Source: a virus. Taken from it: 61,187 bases of DNA. How positions within the stretch are numbered: the first letter of the stretch is position 1; each line of letters opens with the position of its first letter. The DNA is taken from the IMG/VR virus record IMGVR_UViG_3300027339_000002, positions 1 to 61,187 of that record; one strand, given 5' to 3'. Below the pieces are notes generated by a model. It did no database searches. It saw nothing but the letters and a program-made list of their open reading frames with translations, and had not been told where the DNA came from. Below are positions 7,698 to 15,281 of this stretch, piece after piece. Made by a program: the position numbers and the translations under genes.

Positions 7698-8494
7698 GCC
7701 ACTTCGTCGATTTCCCGACGCCGGAAAGTACTGATGCGCAGAGTGCGCGGGCTCACTGATGCCAACGGCTCCATTTCTTTGTGGAGCTGAATGAGCAAAG
7801 GGTCGTCCGTGAGGTTCAGCGCAAGGATGACCCCATGAAGGTTCTTGACGTTGTCCACGAGGGAATCGCGGAACACTGCTTTGGGGTCGCTGAGACGCTC
7901 GTGCATGGTACCGACCACTTCGCGGATGCGCGCGAAGATGTCGTTCACCGCTTTCTCTTGACGGGCTCGAACTGCTTGTTCGAGCTCATGCCGCACGCGC
8001 GCCATCTCGGTTTCACCGACATCGACACGAAAATCACTGGCGCTTGGCACAGGTTCGGGGTCGATACTGACGTAAAACTTCAAAGCGATCTTGGCGGCAT
8101 CCGGGTAGTCGCGAGGGTCGTACAACGTACCCAATCGCTGTCGTGCGGTCTGCACCAGCGCAGGATAGCCGTCAACGAACTCCCGCACACGGGTGTTGAA
8201 GGTGTCCTTGAGCTTGCGCATGTCCTGTGTGTACTGCATGAACAGCTTCGATGGGAGCAAGCGGCGACCGTCATCGGTCCACGGCAAAGTGTTCTTGTTG
8301 TGGTAGTCACGCAGGGCGTTTGCCGCCGACGCGATTGGCTTGAGGGCGTCAGCGTCAACCAGCAGCTTGTTGAAGCGGCCGGCATTCTTGGCGCCGTGAT
8401 TTTTTTCGATCTCGGAAGACGCGTGCTTGTCGTGCTTGCGCGCCGTCCATTGGCTGATGCTCAAGGTCATCAGCATCGCTTTGTGATTCAGCAT
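7655..8494 (-). CDS. DUF3150-like protein of a MoxR/VWA module (279 aa)
   Basis: Helical protein with long charged segments (RVRHELEQAVRARQEKAVND). Its layout resembles DUF3150 (PF11348) proteins, which occur with MoxR-type AAA ATPases and VWA proteins; that pattern is repeated here, with MoxR upstream and the VWA-metallopeptidase downstream. The family call is from memory of the pattern, so moderate. ATG at 8494 is preferred because AAGGA lies six bases upstream; an ATG at 8500 is too close to it. Confidence 0.6.
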   Translation of the reverse strand: MLNHKAMLMTLSISQWTARKHDKHASSEIEKNHGAKNAGRFNKLLVDADALKPIASAANALRDYHNKNTLPWTDDGRRLLPSKLFMQYTQDMRKLKDTFNTRVREFVDGYPALVQTARQRLGTLYDPRDYPDAAKIALKFYVSIDPEPVPSASDFRVDVGETEMARVRHELEQAVRARQEKAVNDIFARIREVVGTMHERLSDPKAVFRDSLVDNVKNLHGVILALNLTDDPLLIQLHKEMEPLASVSPRTLRISTFRRREIDEVACKVLSLLPPTNSN

Positions 8495-8538
8495 GTTCAT
8501 TCCTTCAGGCGAGCAGACGTCTCAAAGATGACGAAACG

Positions 8539-8607
8539 TCAATCAGCTCGGTTGTGTGCCCACGCCAATGTCCTTCGCATGAATCTTTCCAACTCATCGT
8601 GGGTCAT
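8539..8607 (-). CDS. Possible 22-aa microprotein in ATGA coupling
   Basis: Reads MTHDELERFMRRTLAWAHNR plus two residues. Its ATG overlaps the upstream stop (ATGA), with TAAGG about 9 nt before it, exactly as in the larger neighbours, and it fills an otherwise unexplained 100-nt gap. It could simply be chance; only conservation in relatives could decide. Confidence 0.35.
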   Translation of the reverse strand: MTHDELERFMRRTLAWAHNRAD

Positions 8608-8795
8608 GCTTTGAGCCTTAACGCGATCAGCTCTATTTCGTACCAAAGCTTAAGCGTTTGCGCCAGCAACTCGCCATTCTCCGCTCGCCGGAGCATGTCG
8701 TGCCGGTCTTGAAACAGACGTGTGTAGCCCTTGTGCACAAGGATGACCCACGCTTCTTCTTCAGGGGTGAAAAAGTCGTCGATGGTCATAGTCAT
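8604..8795 (-). CDS. Small acidic/helical hypothetical protein (63 aa)
   Basis: MTMTIDDFFTPEEEAWVILV, then a basic stretch and a helical end LKLWYEIELIALRLKA. No clear ribosome-binding site precedes ATG 8795; ATG 8789 and ATG 8819 are alternatives. The FTP-E start and RLK end recall the 7449-7697 gene weakly. Function unknown. Confidence 0.5.
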   Translation of the reverse strand: MTMTIDDFFTPEEEAWVILVHKGYTRLFQDRHDMLRRAENGELLAQTLKLWYEIELIALRLKA

Positions 8796-8824
8796 CGGTG
8801 AAGATAGGCCCCTGGGCATAGTGG

Positions 8825-8998
8825 TCAACGCAGGCGTCGTCGAACTGATTCGGCCAGTAGTTGTTCCGCTATTTGCATAGCTGCAGAATCGTTGTAGAAA
8901 GCTCTCTCGAGGCATCGGACCATCCCTCCTTTGGAGTCGAAGAAGGGATGACACAAACCTCGTCGGTGCATGTCCGCCCATACGTGCAGCATGTTCAT
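8825..8998 (-). CDS. Small hypothetical protein (57 aa)
   Basis: MNMLHVWADMHRRGLCHPFF..., with a helical C-terminus ending ESVRRRLR. ATG 8998 overlaps the upstream stop by 4 nt, which fixes the start. Not recognised. Confidence 0.6.
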   Translation of the reverse strand: MNMLHVWADMHRRGLCHPFFDSKGGMVRCLERAFYNDSAAMQIAEQLLAESVRRRLR

Positions 8999-9255
8999 GA
9001 CCGCGTCCGCGTCGAAACGGCAAGGATCAAAGCGCGATTGAACAGCTCCCGGATCTGGTACTTCGCTCCGGTTGTTTTTGCTCGTAGCCATGCTAAGTAC
9101 AGCTCGCGGTATGTGTGTTCGTAAACGACGCGGCAATATTTCTTGGGTAGCGTGCCCTGAAGCTGCATGAGGCCAAAGGCACGCCCTAGTTCCTCCGAGT
9201 AACTCGGAGGAACCCACCGCTTTAGATCAGCACGGAGCTGTTGTCGATCGCCCAT
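8995..9255 (-). CDS. Hypothetical protein (86 aa) downstream of MoxR
   Basis: Basic, helical (YRELYLAWLRAKTTGAKYQI). Start at ATG 9255 has AAGG ten bases upstream and lies inside the end of the MoxR gene in another frame; a shorter start at 9168 lacks a ribosome-binding site. The coding sequence contains an 11-bp perfect hairpin (9189-9213). Not recognised. Confidence 0.5.
   Translation of the reverse strand: MGDRQQLRADLKRWVPPSYSEELGRAFGLMQLQGTLPKKYCRVVYEHTYRELYLAWLRAKTTGAKYQIRELFNRALILAVSTRTRS
9189..9213 (-). other. Perfect 11-bp hairpin just after MoxR stop
   Basis: Arms GTTCCTCCGAG and CTCGGAGGAAC with a 3-nt loop, 9 nt after the MoxR stop codon. No T-tract follows, so it is not a standard terminator; it may set mRNA processing or stability, or mask the GGAGG in its 3' arm. 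Confidence 0.6.
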
Positions 9256-10301
9256 TTGTGGAACGCCTTGCACTGCTGCAGGTCGGAGTCGCGCTGCAGT
9301 GCCGTGCGCATGAACACGACTTGGAACTCGACCTGCATGCGGTTGCTGTACTCGACCAGACGATCGAAGTTGTTCGGCGACGCTTTCATCGCCATGGCGA
9401 TGCTCAGCGCGTACAGCACCGACGGCGATTCAGGCACCGGCACCTTTTCGGGCGCCAGCAGGATCTTGTCGATGCTCGGCATTTCCGCCGCGTCCTTGCG
9501 GAAGGCCATGAACTCACCGGCCGGGCCCTCGCCAACCGTGCCCTTGATGAGCTCGTGTTCTTCCTGCATGCTCAAACGCGGAGCCTTGGGATCGACGTGC
9601 GAGATGATTTGGCTGGCGAACGCCCACGAGCGCGGCGACGGGAAGGCACGCTCGTTCTTGGCCGGGTCGAAGCTGTGCAGCAGGCTGGGCTTGAACTTCA
9701 TGAAGGCGATCACGTCTTGGTGCACGCCGTTCTTCAGCGCCCAGGACGCCCAATCGTCCACGTCCACGTCGAAGTCGATGTGGACGAGGCGGTTGGCCAG
9801 CGGGGCAGGCATGCGGCTGGTGACGCCGCGGTCACCGTCGCGGTTGCCGGCGGCGATGATGGCCCAACCTTCAGGCAGCACGTAGTTGCCGATGGAGCGG
9901 TTCAGGATCAGCTGATAACCGGCAGCCTGCGTGGCGGGCAATGCACTGTTCATTTCGTCGAGGAACAGGATACCGCGCGTGGGATTCGGGATCATGGTGT
10001 CGGCTTTTTCGCCTTTCTTGAGCTTGTAGCCTGCGACGTCACCGGCACGCACAAACGTGGGCGGCAAGAAGTCGGGCGGCAGCCACTTCATCACGCCGCC
10101 GTCTGCGTCCGGCACGGGAAAGCCCTTGAGGTCCACCGGGTCCAGCAAGTTCAAGCGAACGTCGCGCAGCTCCATGTCGTTGTCATGGGCAGACGTGGTG
10201 ATGACGTCAGACTTGCCGATGCCGGGCGGGCCCCAGAGGAACACGGGCCGCTTGATGCTGATGCAGTGGTTGATGACGCGGGAGACGGAAGAAGGCTTCA
10301 T
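9222..10301 (-). CDS. MoxR-family AAA+ ATPase
   Basis: 359 residues. Walker A GPPGIGKS (res. 24-31), Walker B ILFLDEMNSA (D115, E116), sensor-1 region IIAAGNRDGD, then ANRLVHIDF. These are the features of MoxR/RavA-type ATPases, which remodel partner complexes together with VWA proteins; a VWA-metallopeptidase and a DUF3150-like protein lie just downstream. ATG 10301 has GAAAGAG upstream. Its target in the infected cell is unknown. Confidence 0.9.
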   Translation of the reverse strand: MKPSSVSRVINHCISIKRPVFLWGPPGIGKSDVITTSAHDNDMELRDVRLNLLDPVDLKGFPVPDADGGVMKWLPPDFLPPTFVRAGDVAGYKLKKGEKADTMIPNPTRGILFLDEMNSALPATQAAGYQLILNRSIGNYVLPEGWAIIAAGNRDGDRGVTSRMPAPLANRLVHIDFDVDVDDWASWALKNGVHQDVIAFMKFKPSLLHSFDPAKNERAFPSPRSWAFASQIISHVDPKAPRLSMQEEHELIKGTVGEGPAGEFMAFRKDAAEMPSIDKILLAPEKVPVPESPSVLYALSIAMAMKASPNNFDRLVEYSNRMQVEFQVVFMRTALQRDSDLQQCKAFHKWAIDNSSVLI

Positions 10302-10310
10302 GATGCTCTT

Positions 10311-10601
10311 TCATGAGTTGGTGGATTGATCATCGCCACGCAAACGGCGACTCACTTGTTCGGCCTGAATGACAGACCAGATGGTTGCGACTTCTCGCAT
10401 ACCTGAGACAAACACGTTGAGGCCGCGGCGCTCAACGATGTGTCGATATTGGGGGTGCAGCTTACTGAATGCGTTGTAAGACCGCGTAGTCATCTTGACA
10501 TGGTGGACGTCAGGAGAAATAGCGCGCACCCAGTTGTACAGCTCTTGCGCGCTCAGCGTTTCAAGCTTTTCGCTACAGCTGTCGATATGATCTCTCTCCA
10601 T
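10311..10601 (-). CDS. Hypothetical protein (96 aa)
   Basis: MERDHIDSCSEKLETLSAQE..., predicted helical, with a C-terminal VSRRLRGDDQSTNS tail. The start overlaps the previous gene by 49 nt; no better start was found. It lies 9 nt before the MoxR ATG and is likely co-transcribed with it. Not recognised. Confidence 0.55.
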   Translation of the reverse strand: MERDHIDSCSEKLETLSAQELYNWVRAISPDVHHVKMTTRSYNAFSKLHPQYRHIVERRGLNVFVSGMREVATIWSVIQAEQVSRRLRGDDQSTNS

Positions 10602-10807
10602 AACGGGATCTCTTGACGGATGTCGACGAGGTACACGACGAACGTGTGCGCATACGAGTGGAGAAGTGTTTCACCGCGCAGAGCGCAGATCATTCCGTAC
10701 GTCTTGCGTGATACTTCAACGCAGTTATGCGGGCACTTCTCGATGGCCTCGATCAGCTCTGAAGGCGATGCGCAATCTTCAAGGCGGCCACTTGCTCTCG
10801 GGTCCAT
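10553..10807 (-). CDS. Hypothetical protein (84 aa)
   Basis: Helix-rich, with Cys residues (CASPSELIEAIEKCPHNC) and an aromatic core (YAHTFVVYLVDI). ATG 10807 is chosen because GGAGAG lies 8 nt upstream; an in-frame start at 10846 is possible. It overlaps both neighbours by about 50 nt in other frames. Not recognised. Confidence 0.55.
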   Translation of the reverse strand: MDPRASGRLEDCASPSELIEAIEKCPHNCVEVSRKTYGMICALRGETLLHSYAHTFVVYLVDIRQEIPLWREIISTAVAKSLKR

Positions 10808-11058
10808 GCTTTGCTCTCCAGCCACGGCTCTAACAACGGTCGGCACGCTAAAGCATCGAGGTACTTACAAACCCCTGCGTACATGCTGAACTCGTTAGAG
10901 TCGTCAAACTCACACCATCCTCCTACCTGTATGCATTGAAACAGGTACGTAAGCCCGACCAACTGCCCATGACTTAAGTCGCCGATGTCGCATGGTCCGT
11001 CGTTCATGGATTTCGCCAATTCACGAGAGATATCGGCGTCACCAAAATCGGTGCTCAC
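10753..11058 (-). CDS. Hypothetical protein (101 aa), GTG start
   Basis: MSTDFGDADISRELAKSMND..., mostly acidic, with a hydrophobic stretch LVGLTYLFQCIQVGGW. The GTG at 11058 overlaps the upstream stop by 4 nt (GTGA). No family recognised. Confidence 0.6.
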   Translation of the reverse strand: MSTDFGDADISRELAKSMNDGPCDIGDLSHGQLVGLTYLFQCIQVGGWCEFDDSNEFSMYAGVCKYLDALACRPLLEPWLESKAWTREQVAALKIAHRLQS

Positions 11059-11276
11059 TTCTGATCCCCGAGCGCTTGCTCGATCGACATGATGCGCGGG
11101 TCACGAGACTTGAAGCCCGGAGGACGTTGAAACGTATGCACCAGCGTGTTGTGCTTGGGGAACTTCATGGTCGGTCGCCAATCGACAATGTAGTTCGCCA
11201 AGTCACGTTTTGCTTGGATCAGTGCAACTTGGCTGGGCGTCGGAGCCTTGCCGACGATAATGATGGACTGGCTCAT
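11055..11276 (-). CDS. Hypothetical protein (73 aa)
   Basis: Starts MSQSIIIVGKAPTPSQVALI; basic middle, acidic end. ATG 11276 overlaps the stop of the HTH gene (ATGA), so it may be co-expressed with that regulator. Not recognised. Confidence 0.6.
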   Translation of the reverse strand: MSQSIIIVGKAPTPSQVALIQAKRDLANYIVDWRPTMKFPKHNTLVHTFQRPPGFKSRDPRIMSIEQALGDQK

Positions 11277-11704
11277 GGATGGTGATGAACTGGTTGTTGT
11301 GTGCCTCGCCCATCTTCTTGGGTAAGGCCAGCGGGCAGCTGACCACCCATAAAAATGGAAAGGGCCTGGGCGAGCGGAACATGAGTGACTTTCTGCGCGG
11401 CGGCAGCTTCGCGCTTGCGCTGGTGATAGCGCTGATAGCGCTCTTTACGAACTCGATCGACCAGACGTTTAGGCGGCGCAGCCTTGTGTTCACCTGGACT
11501 TGTCGTGTATCGAGCGCGTATTTTCTGATTACCGACATGTGACCACGAACAGATACGAACGGCGCTCTCGTCGATTAGTTTCGTAAGCCAACGACTGAGT
11601 GTGGATTCAGGAATGCCGAGCTCAGCGATGAGGTCTTCCTGAGTGCAGCTACGCTTTTGCGCCACCGTGGCCAGGATTAAGTCTCTCCATGGACGTCGTT
11701 TCAT
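11273..11704 (-). CDS. Helix-turn-helix DNA-binding protein (143 aa)
   Basis: The N-terminal winged-helix-type motif is QEDLIAELGIPESTLSRWLT (about res. 22-41), followed by a second helix LIDESAVRICSW. The rest is strongly basic (RVRKERYQRYHQRKREA) and suits nucleic-acid binding. It is coupled by ATGA at both ends. A regulator of early or middle transcription is plausible; its operator is unknown. Confidence 0.7.
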   Translation of the reverse strand: MKRRPWRDLILATVAQKRSCTQEDLIAELGIPESTLSRWLTKLIDESAVRICSWSHVGNQKIRARYTTSPGEHKAAPPKRLVDRVRKERYQRYHQRKREAAAAQKVTHVPLAQALSIFMGGQLPAGLTQEDGRGTQQPVHHHP

Positions 11705-12204
11705 TTCGGCCAGCCGAGCTTCATGAGGTCAGTGATCAGGTTCGTCCCGGCGGGCAAGTTTTCGTCGTTGCTGCCTTTGCCGAACTCCATGTCAATGTAC
11801 TTCTTGAACTCCGGGTAGCGCTTGCGCAGCGTGTTGACGGTAGAGCACCCTTTGAGCGCAGCTCGGACGCGGCGCTCTGTTGCCCCGTACTCGACTTTGA
11901 TGTCTTCGAGCTCGCGTACCTTGTTCATGAGCGCCGGCGCAGCGGGCCCGAAGTCGTCGAAAGTGATGCTGTCGCCGCTCCAAGGCACGCCCTGGACGTA
12001 GCCGATGCCGTCGCAATAGATCGACGCCGTGTTGACGAACGAGCGCAGCTCGGGGTCGTACCAGAGCTTCTTCACTTCATCGGGTAGCAAATCGACGGCT
12101 GCGTCTACGAGGGCTCTGAGCATCACCTCGTAGTACTCGGGCTGCGGCACGTCATTCATGATCGAACGGCAGATCGAGTTGCGGTTGTGTTCGGTGAGTT
12201 TCAT
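11701..12204 (-). CDS. Nmad5-like putative nucleotide-modification-associated protein (167 aa)
   Basis: The MKLTEHNRNSICRSIMNDVP opening and overall length resemble the 'nucleotide modification associated domain 5' family (PF18757), defined by association with DNA-modification genes. The match is by eye and from memory, so weak to moderate. It is coupled to the HTH gene (ATGA) and overlaps the LuxR-type HTH gene upstream by 53 nt. Confidence 0.5.
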   Translation of the reverse strand: MKLTEHNRNSICRSIMNDVPQPEYYEVMLRALVDAAVDLLPDEVKKLWYDPELRSFVNTASIYCDGIGYVQGVPWSGDSITFDDFGPAAPALMNKVRELEDIKVEYGATERRVRAALKGCSTVNTLRKRYPEFKKYIDMEFGKGSNDENLPAGTNLITDLMKLGWPK

Positions 12205-12409
12205 GGTGTCGGCTCTTGAGTTGCATCGGCTCTACGTACGCCCTTACGCAAAGCTCTACGGTTGTTCTGCAGTTGTTGCGCTTGCGTGCTTGCCGCAGCT
12301 GCTGCTCGATGGTTTTTTCTGAACGCTTCGTGAAGTGAGCCACCTCACGGAGCGTCCAGCCTTTGGCGAGCATCCGCACAGTGCGGAGCTCGATTCGGGT
12401 GAGGATCAA
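12152..12409 (-). CDS. LuxR-type HTH protein, TTG start (85 aa)
   Basis: Contains a GerE/LuxR-like helix-turn-helix: LTRIELRTVRMLAKGWTLRE followed by VAHFTKRSEKTIEQQLRQA. The TTG at 12409 overlaps the upstream stop as TTGA, matching the coupling style of the region; ATG 12373 is the alternative. No sensor domain, so probably a stand-alone DNA-binding protein. Confidence 0.6.
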   Translation of the reverse strand: MILTRIELRTVRMLAKGWTLREVAHFTKRSEKTIEQQLRQARKRNNCRTTVELCVRAYVEPMQLKSRHHETHRTQPQLDLPFDHE

Positions 12410-12930
12410 GCCTCGAGACCCAGGACTTCGCGACCGAGCGTGTGGTACGGGCGCACCTTCTCGATCGCTTCCGGGGAAGTGAGCTTGGCGAATGCGCGTT
12501 CGTGCCACTCTTCATCGTGCAGAATGCGCTCGAAAGTGAAGCGGACATCAGGCGGTGCTGCTTCGTCGGCCACGATGACGCGGATGCGCTCAAGGCGCAT
12601 GCCCTCAGCCAAGGTGGCGATGGCCGCCTTGTCTTCGAAGGTGATCGCGGCCGCACTGACCTCACCCCAGTAGCGGGCTGACTCGTCATGCTGCCCGGGG
12701 TCGACGTTGCGGTTGTCGAGCAGCTCCTTGACCCAGGCGGCGTGCTGTTCTTCTTGGCGGGCGATTTGCTCGAGCACGCGCTTGTTGTCGGCGTTGATCG
12801 TGTCGGCTGCCATGGCAAGGATGCGAACGGCTGCCGTGACTTCACCGTGGTACTGCTTACGCAGCCATTCGTTGAACTTGGCGGGGTCTTGCTTGACTTC
12901 GGCCCACCACTGTTGTGAGGTGACCGGCAT
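12406..12930 (-). CDS. Ferritin-like (four-helix, possible di-iron) protein (174 aa)
   Basis: The helices carry a spaced Glu/His pattern: GEVTAAVRIL, then RQEEQHAAWVKEL, then LHDEEWHERAF, i.e. E...ExxH...ExxH as in ferritin-like or rubrerythrin-like bundles. ATG 12930 has AAGGAG at ideal spacing; GTG 12936 overlaps that Shine-Dalgarno and is less likely. Role unknown; iron handling, oxidative protection or a non-catalytic scaffold are options. Confidence 0.6.
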   Translation of the reverse strand: MPVTSQQWWAEVKQDPAKFNEWLRKQYHGEVTAAVRILAMAADTINADNKRVLEQIARQEEQHAAWVKELLDNRNVDPGQHDESARYWGEVSAAAITFEDKAAIATLAEGMRLERIRVIVADEAAPPDVRFTFERILHDEEWHERAFAKLTSPEAIEKVRPYHTLGREVLGLEA

Positions 12931-12932
12931 GA

Positions 12933-13955
12933 TCACTCCTTGGAGTCGAGGTGCGCCACCAGGGCGGCGATGCCTTCTTGGCGCTTGGCGATCTCGGCCA
13001 CCAGCTTCTTGGGCTTGGCCTTGATGGCTTCCAGGCGAGCGATCTCGGCTTCCTGGGCAGCGATCAGGTCGTAGACCTCGCTGTCCTTGAAGTCCTTGAT
13101 GTCGACACCGTTGATCAGGGTCTTGTTGGTGATTTCGATGACGGCGGTCTTGTTGGTCATGATGCGGGCTTTCAAAAGTTCGGCCTCGACTTTGTCGATA
13201 TGGCCTTGGGCTACGGAAATGTGAGCGTTGATTCGAGCGCTCACGGCTTTGAGGTTGAGGGCAGACTCGGCTTCGTGGTTGATCGGGCTGTCACCGGCAA
13301 TCGCAGCATCGGCTTTTGCGAGTTGCTTGACGTACTCGTCGCATGCTCTCCAGCCATTTTGAGTGACGTAGTACTTCAGCGAGACCGTGTTGACGCAGAT
13401 CAGATGGAGCGGACTGCACAGCTTGTTGATCACGCCGTCGGCCGGGCGCTGCAGCTCGATGCAAATCTGTTCAAGGCCGCAGCCACGAACAAACAGCAAC
13501 TTGAGCTTGAGCAGTTCGGCTTCCGACCAGATCATGCCGTGTCGAGCGCGACGCTCATTGTCACGCTGTTTGAACAATGTGTTCCAGACATCGCCGTTCT
13601 GGTACGCCGGCTTGACCGTCGGCGCCTTGGGTTTTTCTGAATCAGCGTTTTTGACGCGATCCTCCCAAAACGCAAACGGCGGCAGATCCGAGAAGCCAGA
13701 CGAACCGACGCGATCTTCGATGTCGTAAATGTCATCAAAGTAGCGACGCAAGTGCTCTCGGTTTGCTGGTCCGTCGATGCTGGAAGAAGAAAGCACTCCG
13801 GCTGGAGCCACGGCGAATCGGGTCGCGAACTGCATGATCACTGTTCGCGCACGCGCGTGGCTTTCGCCGGCGCACGCCTTGTACATCTCGTGGAATGTAG
13901 CTTCGTTCTCGAGCACGATTGCGATCTCGTGCAGCTTATGTGCTAGGGCATTCAT
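12933..13955 (-). CDS. HTH plus coiled-coil protein (340 aa)
   Basis: A central segment MIWSEAELLKLKLLFVRGCG followed by LEQICIELQRPADGVINKL reads as a Myb/SANT-like helix-turn-helix seen in phage 'sub-unit count' proteins. The C-terminal third is a coiled coil (EVYDLIAAQEAEIARLEAIK). ATG 13955 overlaps the stop of the last array gene (ATGA) with AGGAG upstream. Possibly a DNA-binding or assembly factor; not assigned. Confidence 0.65.
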   Translation of the reverse strand: MNALAHKLHEIAIVLENEATFHEMYKACAGESHARARTVIMQFATRFAVAPAGVLSSSSIDGPANREHLRRYFDDIYDIEDRVGSSGFSDLPPFAFWEDRVKNADSEKPKAPTVKPAYQNGDVWNTLFKQRDNERRARHGMIWSEAELLKLKLLFVRGCGLEQICIELQRPADGVINKLCSPLHLICVNTVSLKYYVTQNGWRACDEYVKQLAKADAAIAGDSPINHEAESALNLKAVSARINAHISVAQGHIDKVEAELLKARIMTNKTAVIEITNKTLINGVDIKDFKDSEVYDLIAAQEAEIARLEAIKAKPKKLVAEIAKRQEGIAALVAHLDSKE

Positions 13956-14200
13956 GATTCTCCTTCTGTGAGTCTGAGGAATACGTGAGCAGCTTCCAAA
14001 GATTCAAACTCACGCGGCGGGTATCTGGCGTCGTCCTCAGTACGTACAGCAATGAGGTACGCTTTGCCTGATGATGCGTCGACCCTGAGTGACACGTACG
14101 TTTGATTGCGCCATATCCCTTCGAATTTTTCGACGGGGTATGTGTTTAGGAAGATGCTGGTGCCGTTCGTCGGGTCTATCACCCAAGAAGTCTCAGCCAC
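13952..14200 (-). CDS. Array paralogue 1 (most downstream, 82 aa, GTG start)
   Basis: Most diverged member: the helix reads FESLEAAHVFLRLTEGES and the conserved Trp before it is absent. GTG 14200 has a perfect AAGGAGG (from the LKEA codons of paralogue 2) 7 nt upstream; GTG 14182 would instead give the GTGA overlap seen elsewhere. Its last codons, ACA GAA GGA GAA TCA, provide the Shine-Dalgarno for the 340-aa gene. Confidence 0.65.
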   Translation of the reverse strand: MAETSWVIDPTNGTSIFLNTYPVEKFEGIWRNQTYVSLRVDASSGKAYLIAVRTEDDARYPPREFESLEAAHVFLRLTEGES

Positions 14201-14400
14201 GTTACAGCCTCCTTAAGTGAGCCAGCGCGTCGCGACTCACCGAACAGCGTTTTTCGTACACGCCAATGATCGTGGCCGAGAAGCTTGTAAATCAGCACAT
14301 CGCCCTTGATGCTTATAGAGCAGCGCGATGATCCAAGAGTGGCGTGCTCTTGCACAGGTGGAAACCTGATAACTTTCATGTCTTCCCGGCTGAACTGCAT
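14179..14400 (-). CDS. Array paralogue 2 (73 aa)
   Basis: Body ...KGDVLIYKLLGHDHWRVRK..., helix AGSLKEAVTWLRLLG. ATG 14400 has AGGG 7 nt upstream (from the codons of paralogue 3's YRVM). ATG 14379 would give an exact ATGA overlap but has its purine tract too close. Both starts keep the conserved part. Confidence 0.65.
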   Translation of the reverse strand: MQFSREDMKVIRFPPVQEHATLGSSRCSISIKGDVLIYKLLGHDHWRVRKTLFGESRRAGSLKEAVTWLRLLG

Positions 14401-14627
14401 GGCATAACCCTGTATGCGGCGTACGCGTGCGATAGTTTTTTGAACGGGCCGATCGTCGACAAAGTCCATTCGTCAGACGAATAGTTTGGTACGAGGTACC
14501 AGCTTTTGCGGTCCATGAATTTGGCGATTACGTAGTCACGGGTTACGCCGCCTTCAAAAATTACACAGCGCAGCTTCCTGTTTCTGTGCGTTGATGCGCC
14601 ACGGATATCTTTGTGGACGGTCAACAT
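14376..14627 (-). CDS. Array paralogue 3 (83 aa)
   Basis: Body with KFMDRKSWYLVPNYSSDEWT; the helix FKKLSHAYAAYRVM is followed by an extra eight-residue tail, suggesting loss of the ancestral stop after YRVM. ATG 14627 overlaps the previous gene by 7 nt, with TGAGG about 9 nt upstream. Confidence 0.65.
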   Translation of the reverse strand: MLTVHKDIRGASTHRNRKLRCVIFEGGVTRDYVIAKFMDRKSWYLVPNYSSDEWTLSTIGPFKKLSHAYAAYRVMPCSSAGKT

Positions 14628-14884
14628 GACACAAGCCTCAGATAAAGAAGCGCGTCCTTGAGCTTTGGGAAGAAGTCATACACAGCCACAGATTCGTACG
14701 ACGCGAGGTGCCATCCTGGGTGGCCCACAAACTTCGCGACGTAGACCTCGTCTTGGAGAGATGGCACGTACCAACATTCTGTTCTGGTCGCAACATTGAA
14801 GATTCCGCTGCGAATAAGCAAGCCGTCGCTCTGGTAGCAAGGGTGCTGTTTGTAGTACGAACGGACGCATCGGTAAGCGCTCAT
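14621..14884 (-). CDS. Array paralogue 4 (87 aa)
   Basis: MSAYRCVRSYYKQHPCYQSD..., later VGHPGWHLASYE and helix FPKLKDALLYLRLVSC. The longest member; the body may hold an extra strand pair (TECWYVPSLQDEVYV). ATG 14884 forms ATGA with paralogue 5's stop; GGAAG of the upstream WK codons lies 9 nt before it. Confidence 0.7.
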   Translation of the reverse strand: MSAYRCVRSYYKQHPCYQSDGLLIRSGIFNVATRTECWYVPSLQDEVYVAKFVGHPGWHLASYESVAVYDFFPKLKDALLYLRLVSC

Positions 14885-15081
14885 CGGTTCAGCTTCCACG
14901 AAACGATCGTCGCCTTCAATGTAGGGGCGCTTATGTATATACGCGCAGGGAAATTAAGCCATACGCGCCAGTGCGTTTCGTCCCTTCGTCTCGATATGAC
15001 GATCCAGCCGTGTTGGTCGCGTACCGCACAACGCAGACTCGCTGGATACAAGCGTCGATGAACGGTGAACTCTTTTTTCAT
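14881..15081 (-). CDS. Array paralogue 5 (66 aa)
   Basis: MKKEFTVHRRLYPASLRCAV..., Trp pair HWRVWLNF and helix APTLKATIVSWKLNR. Strongly basic. ATG 15081 is in ATGA overlap, with GGAG (from the CGG AGA codons of paralogue 6) 9 nt upstream. Confidence 0.75.
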   Translation of the reverse strand: MKKEFTVHRRLYPASLRCAVRDQHGWIVISRRRDETHWRVWLNFPARIYISAPTLKATIVSWKLNR

Positions 15082-15281
15082 GCTAGCAGTCTCCGCTGTG
15101 CAATAGCTGCTCTCAACGTTGGTGCTGTATACGGCACGCCGTCTACCCAAAACGTCCAGCCTGAACCAGGCGTGCGTTTCAGGAAAATCGCAGTGATTTC
15201 GCCGTTGTGATCCAAGGCCTGTGCGGTTGCTCGTGGCATCTCGCCGTCCTTGAAGCGTTGTACTTTGATTTTCTGGTTCAT
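15078..15281 (-). CDS. Array paralogue 6 (67 aa)
   Basis: MNQKIKVQRFKDGEMPRATA..., GSGWTFWVDGVPY and helix APTLRAAIAQRRLLA. The first Trp-to-helix spacing matches paralogues 9 and 10. ATGA overlap at 15281; GAGG from the LRM codons of paralogue 7 serves as ribosome-binding site. Confidence 0.75.
   Translation of the reverse strand: MNQKIKVQRFKDGEMPRATAQALDHNGEITAIFLKRTPGSGWTFWVDGVPYTAPTLRAAIAQRRLLA

Noticed and set aside
8825-9217. Longer 130-aa version of the gene ending at 8825.
   Set aside because: The extra N-terminal part overlaps the upstream gene, has no ribosome-binding site, and an ATGA-coupled start exists at 8998.
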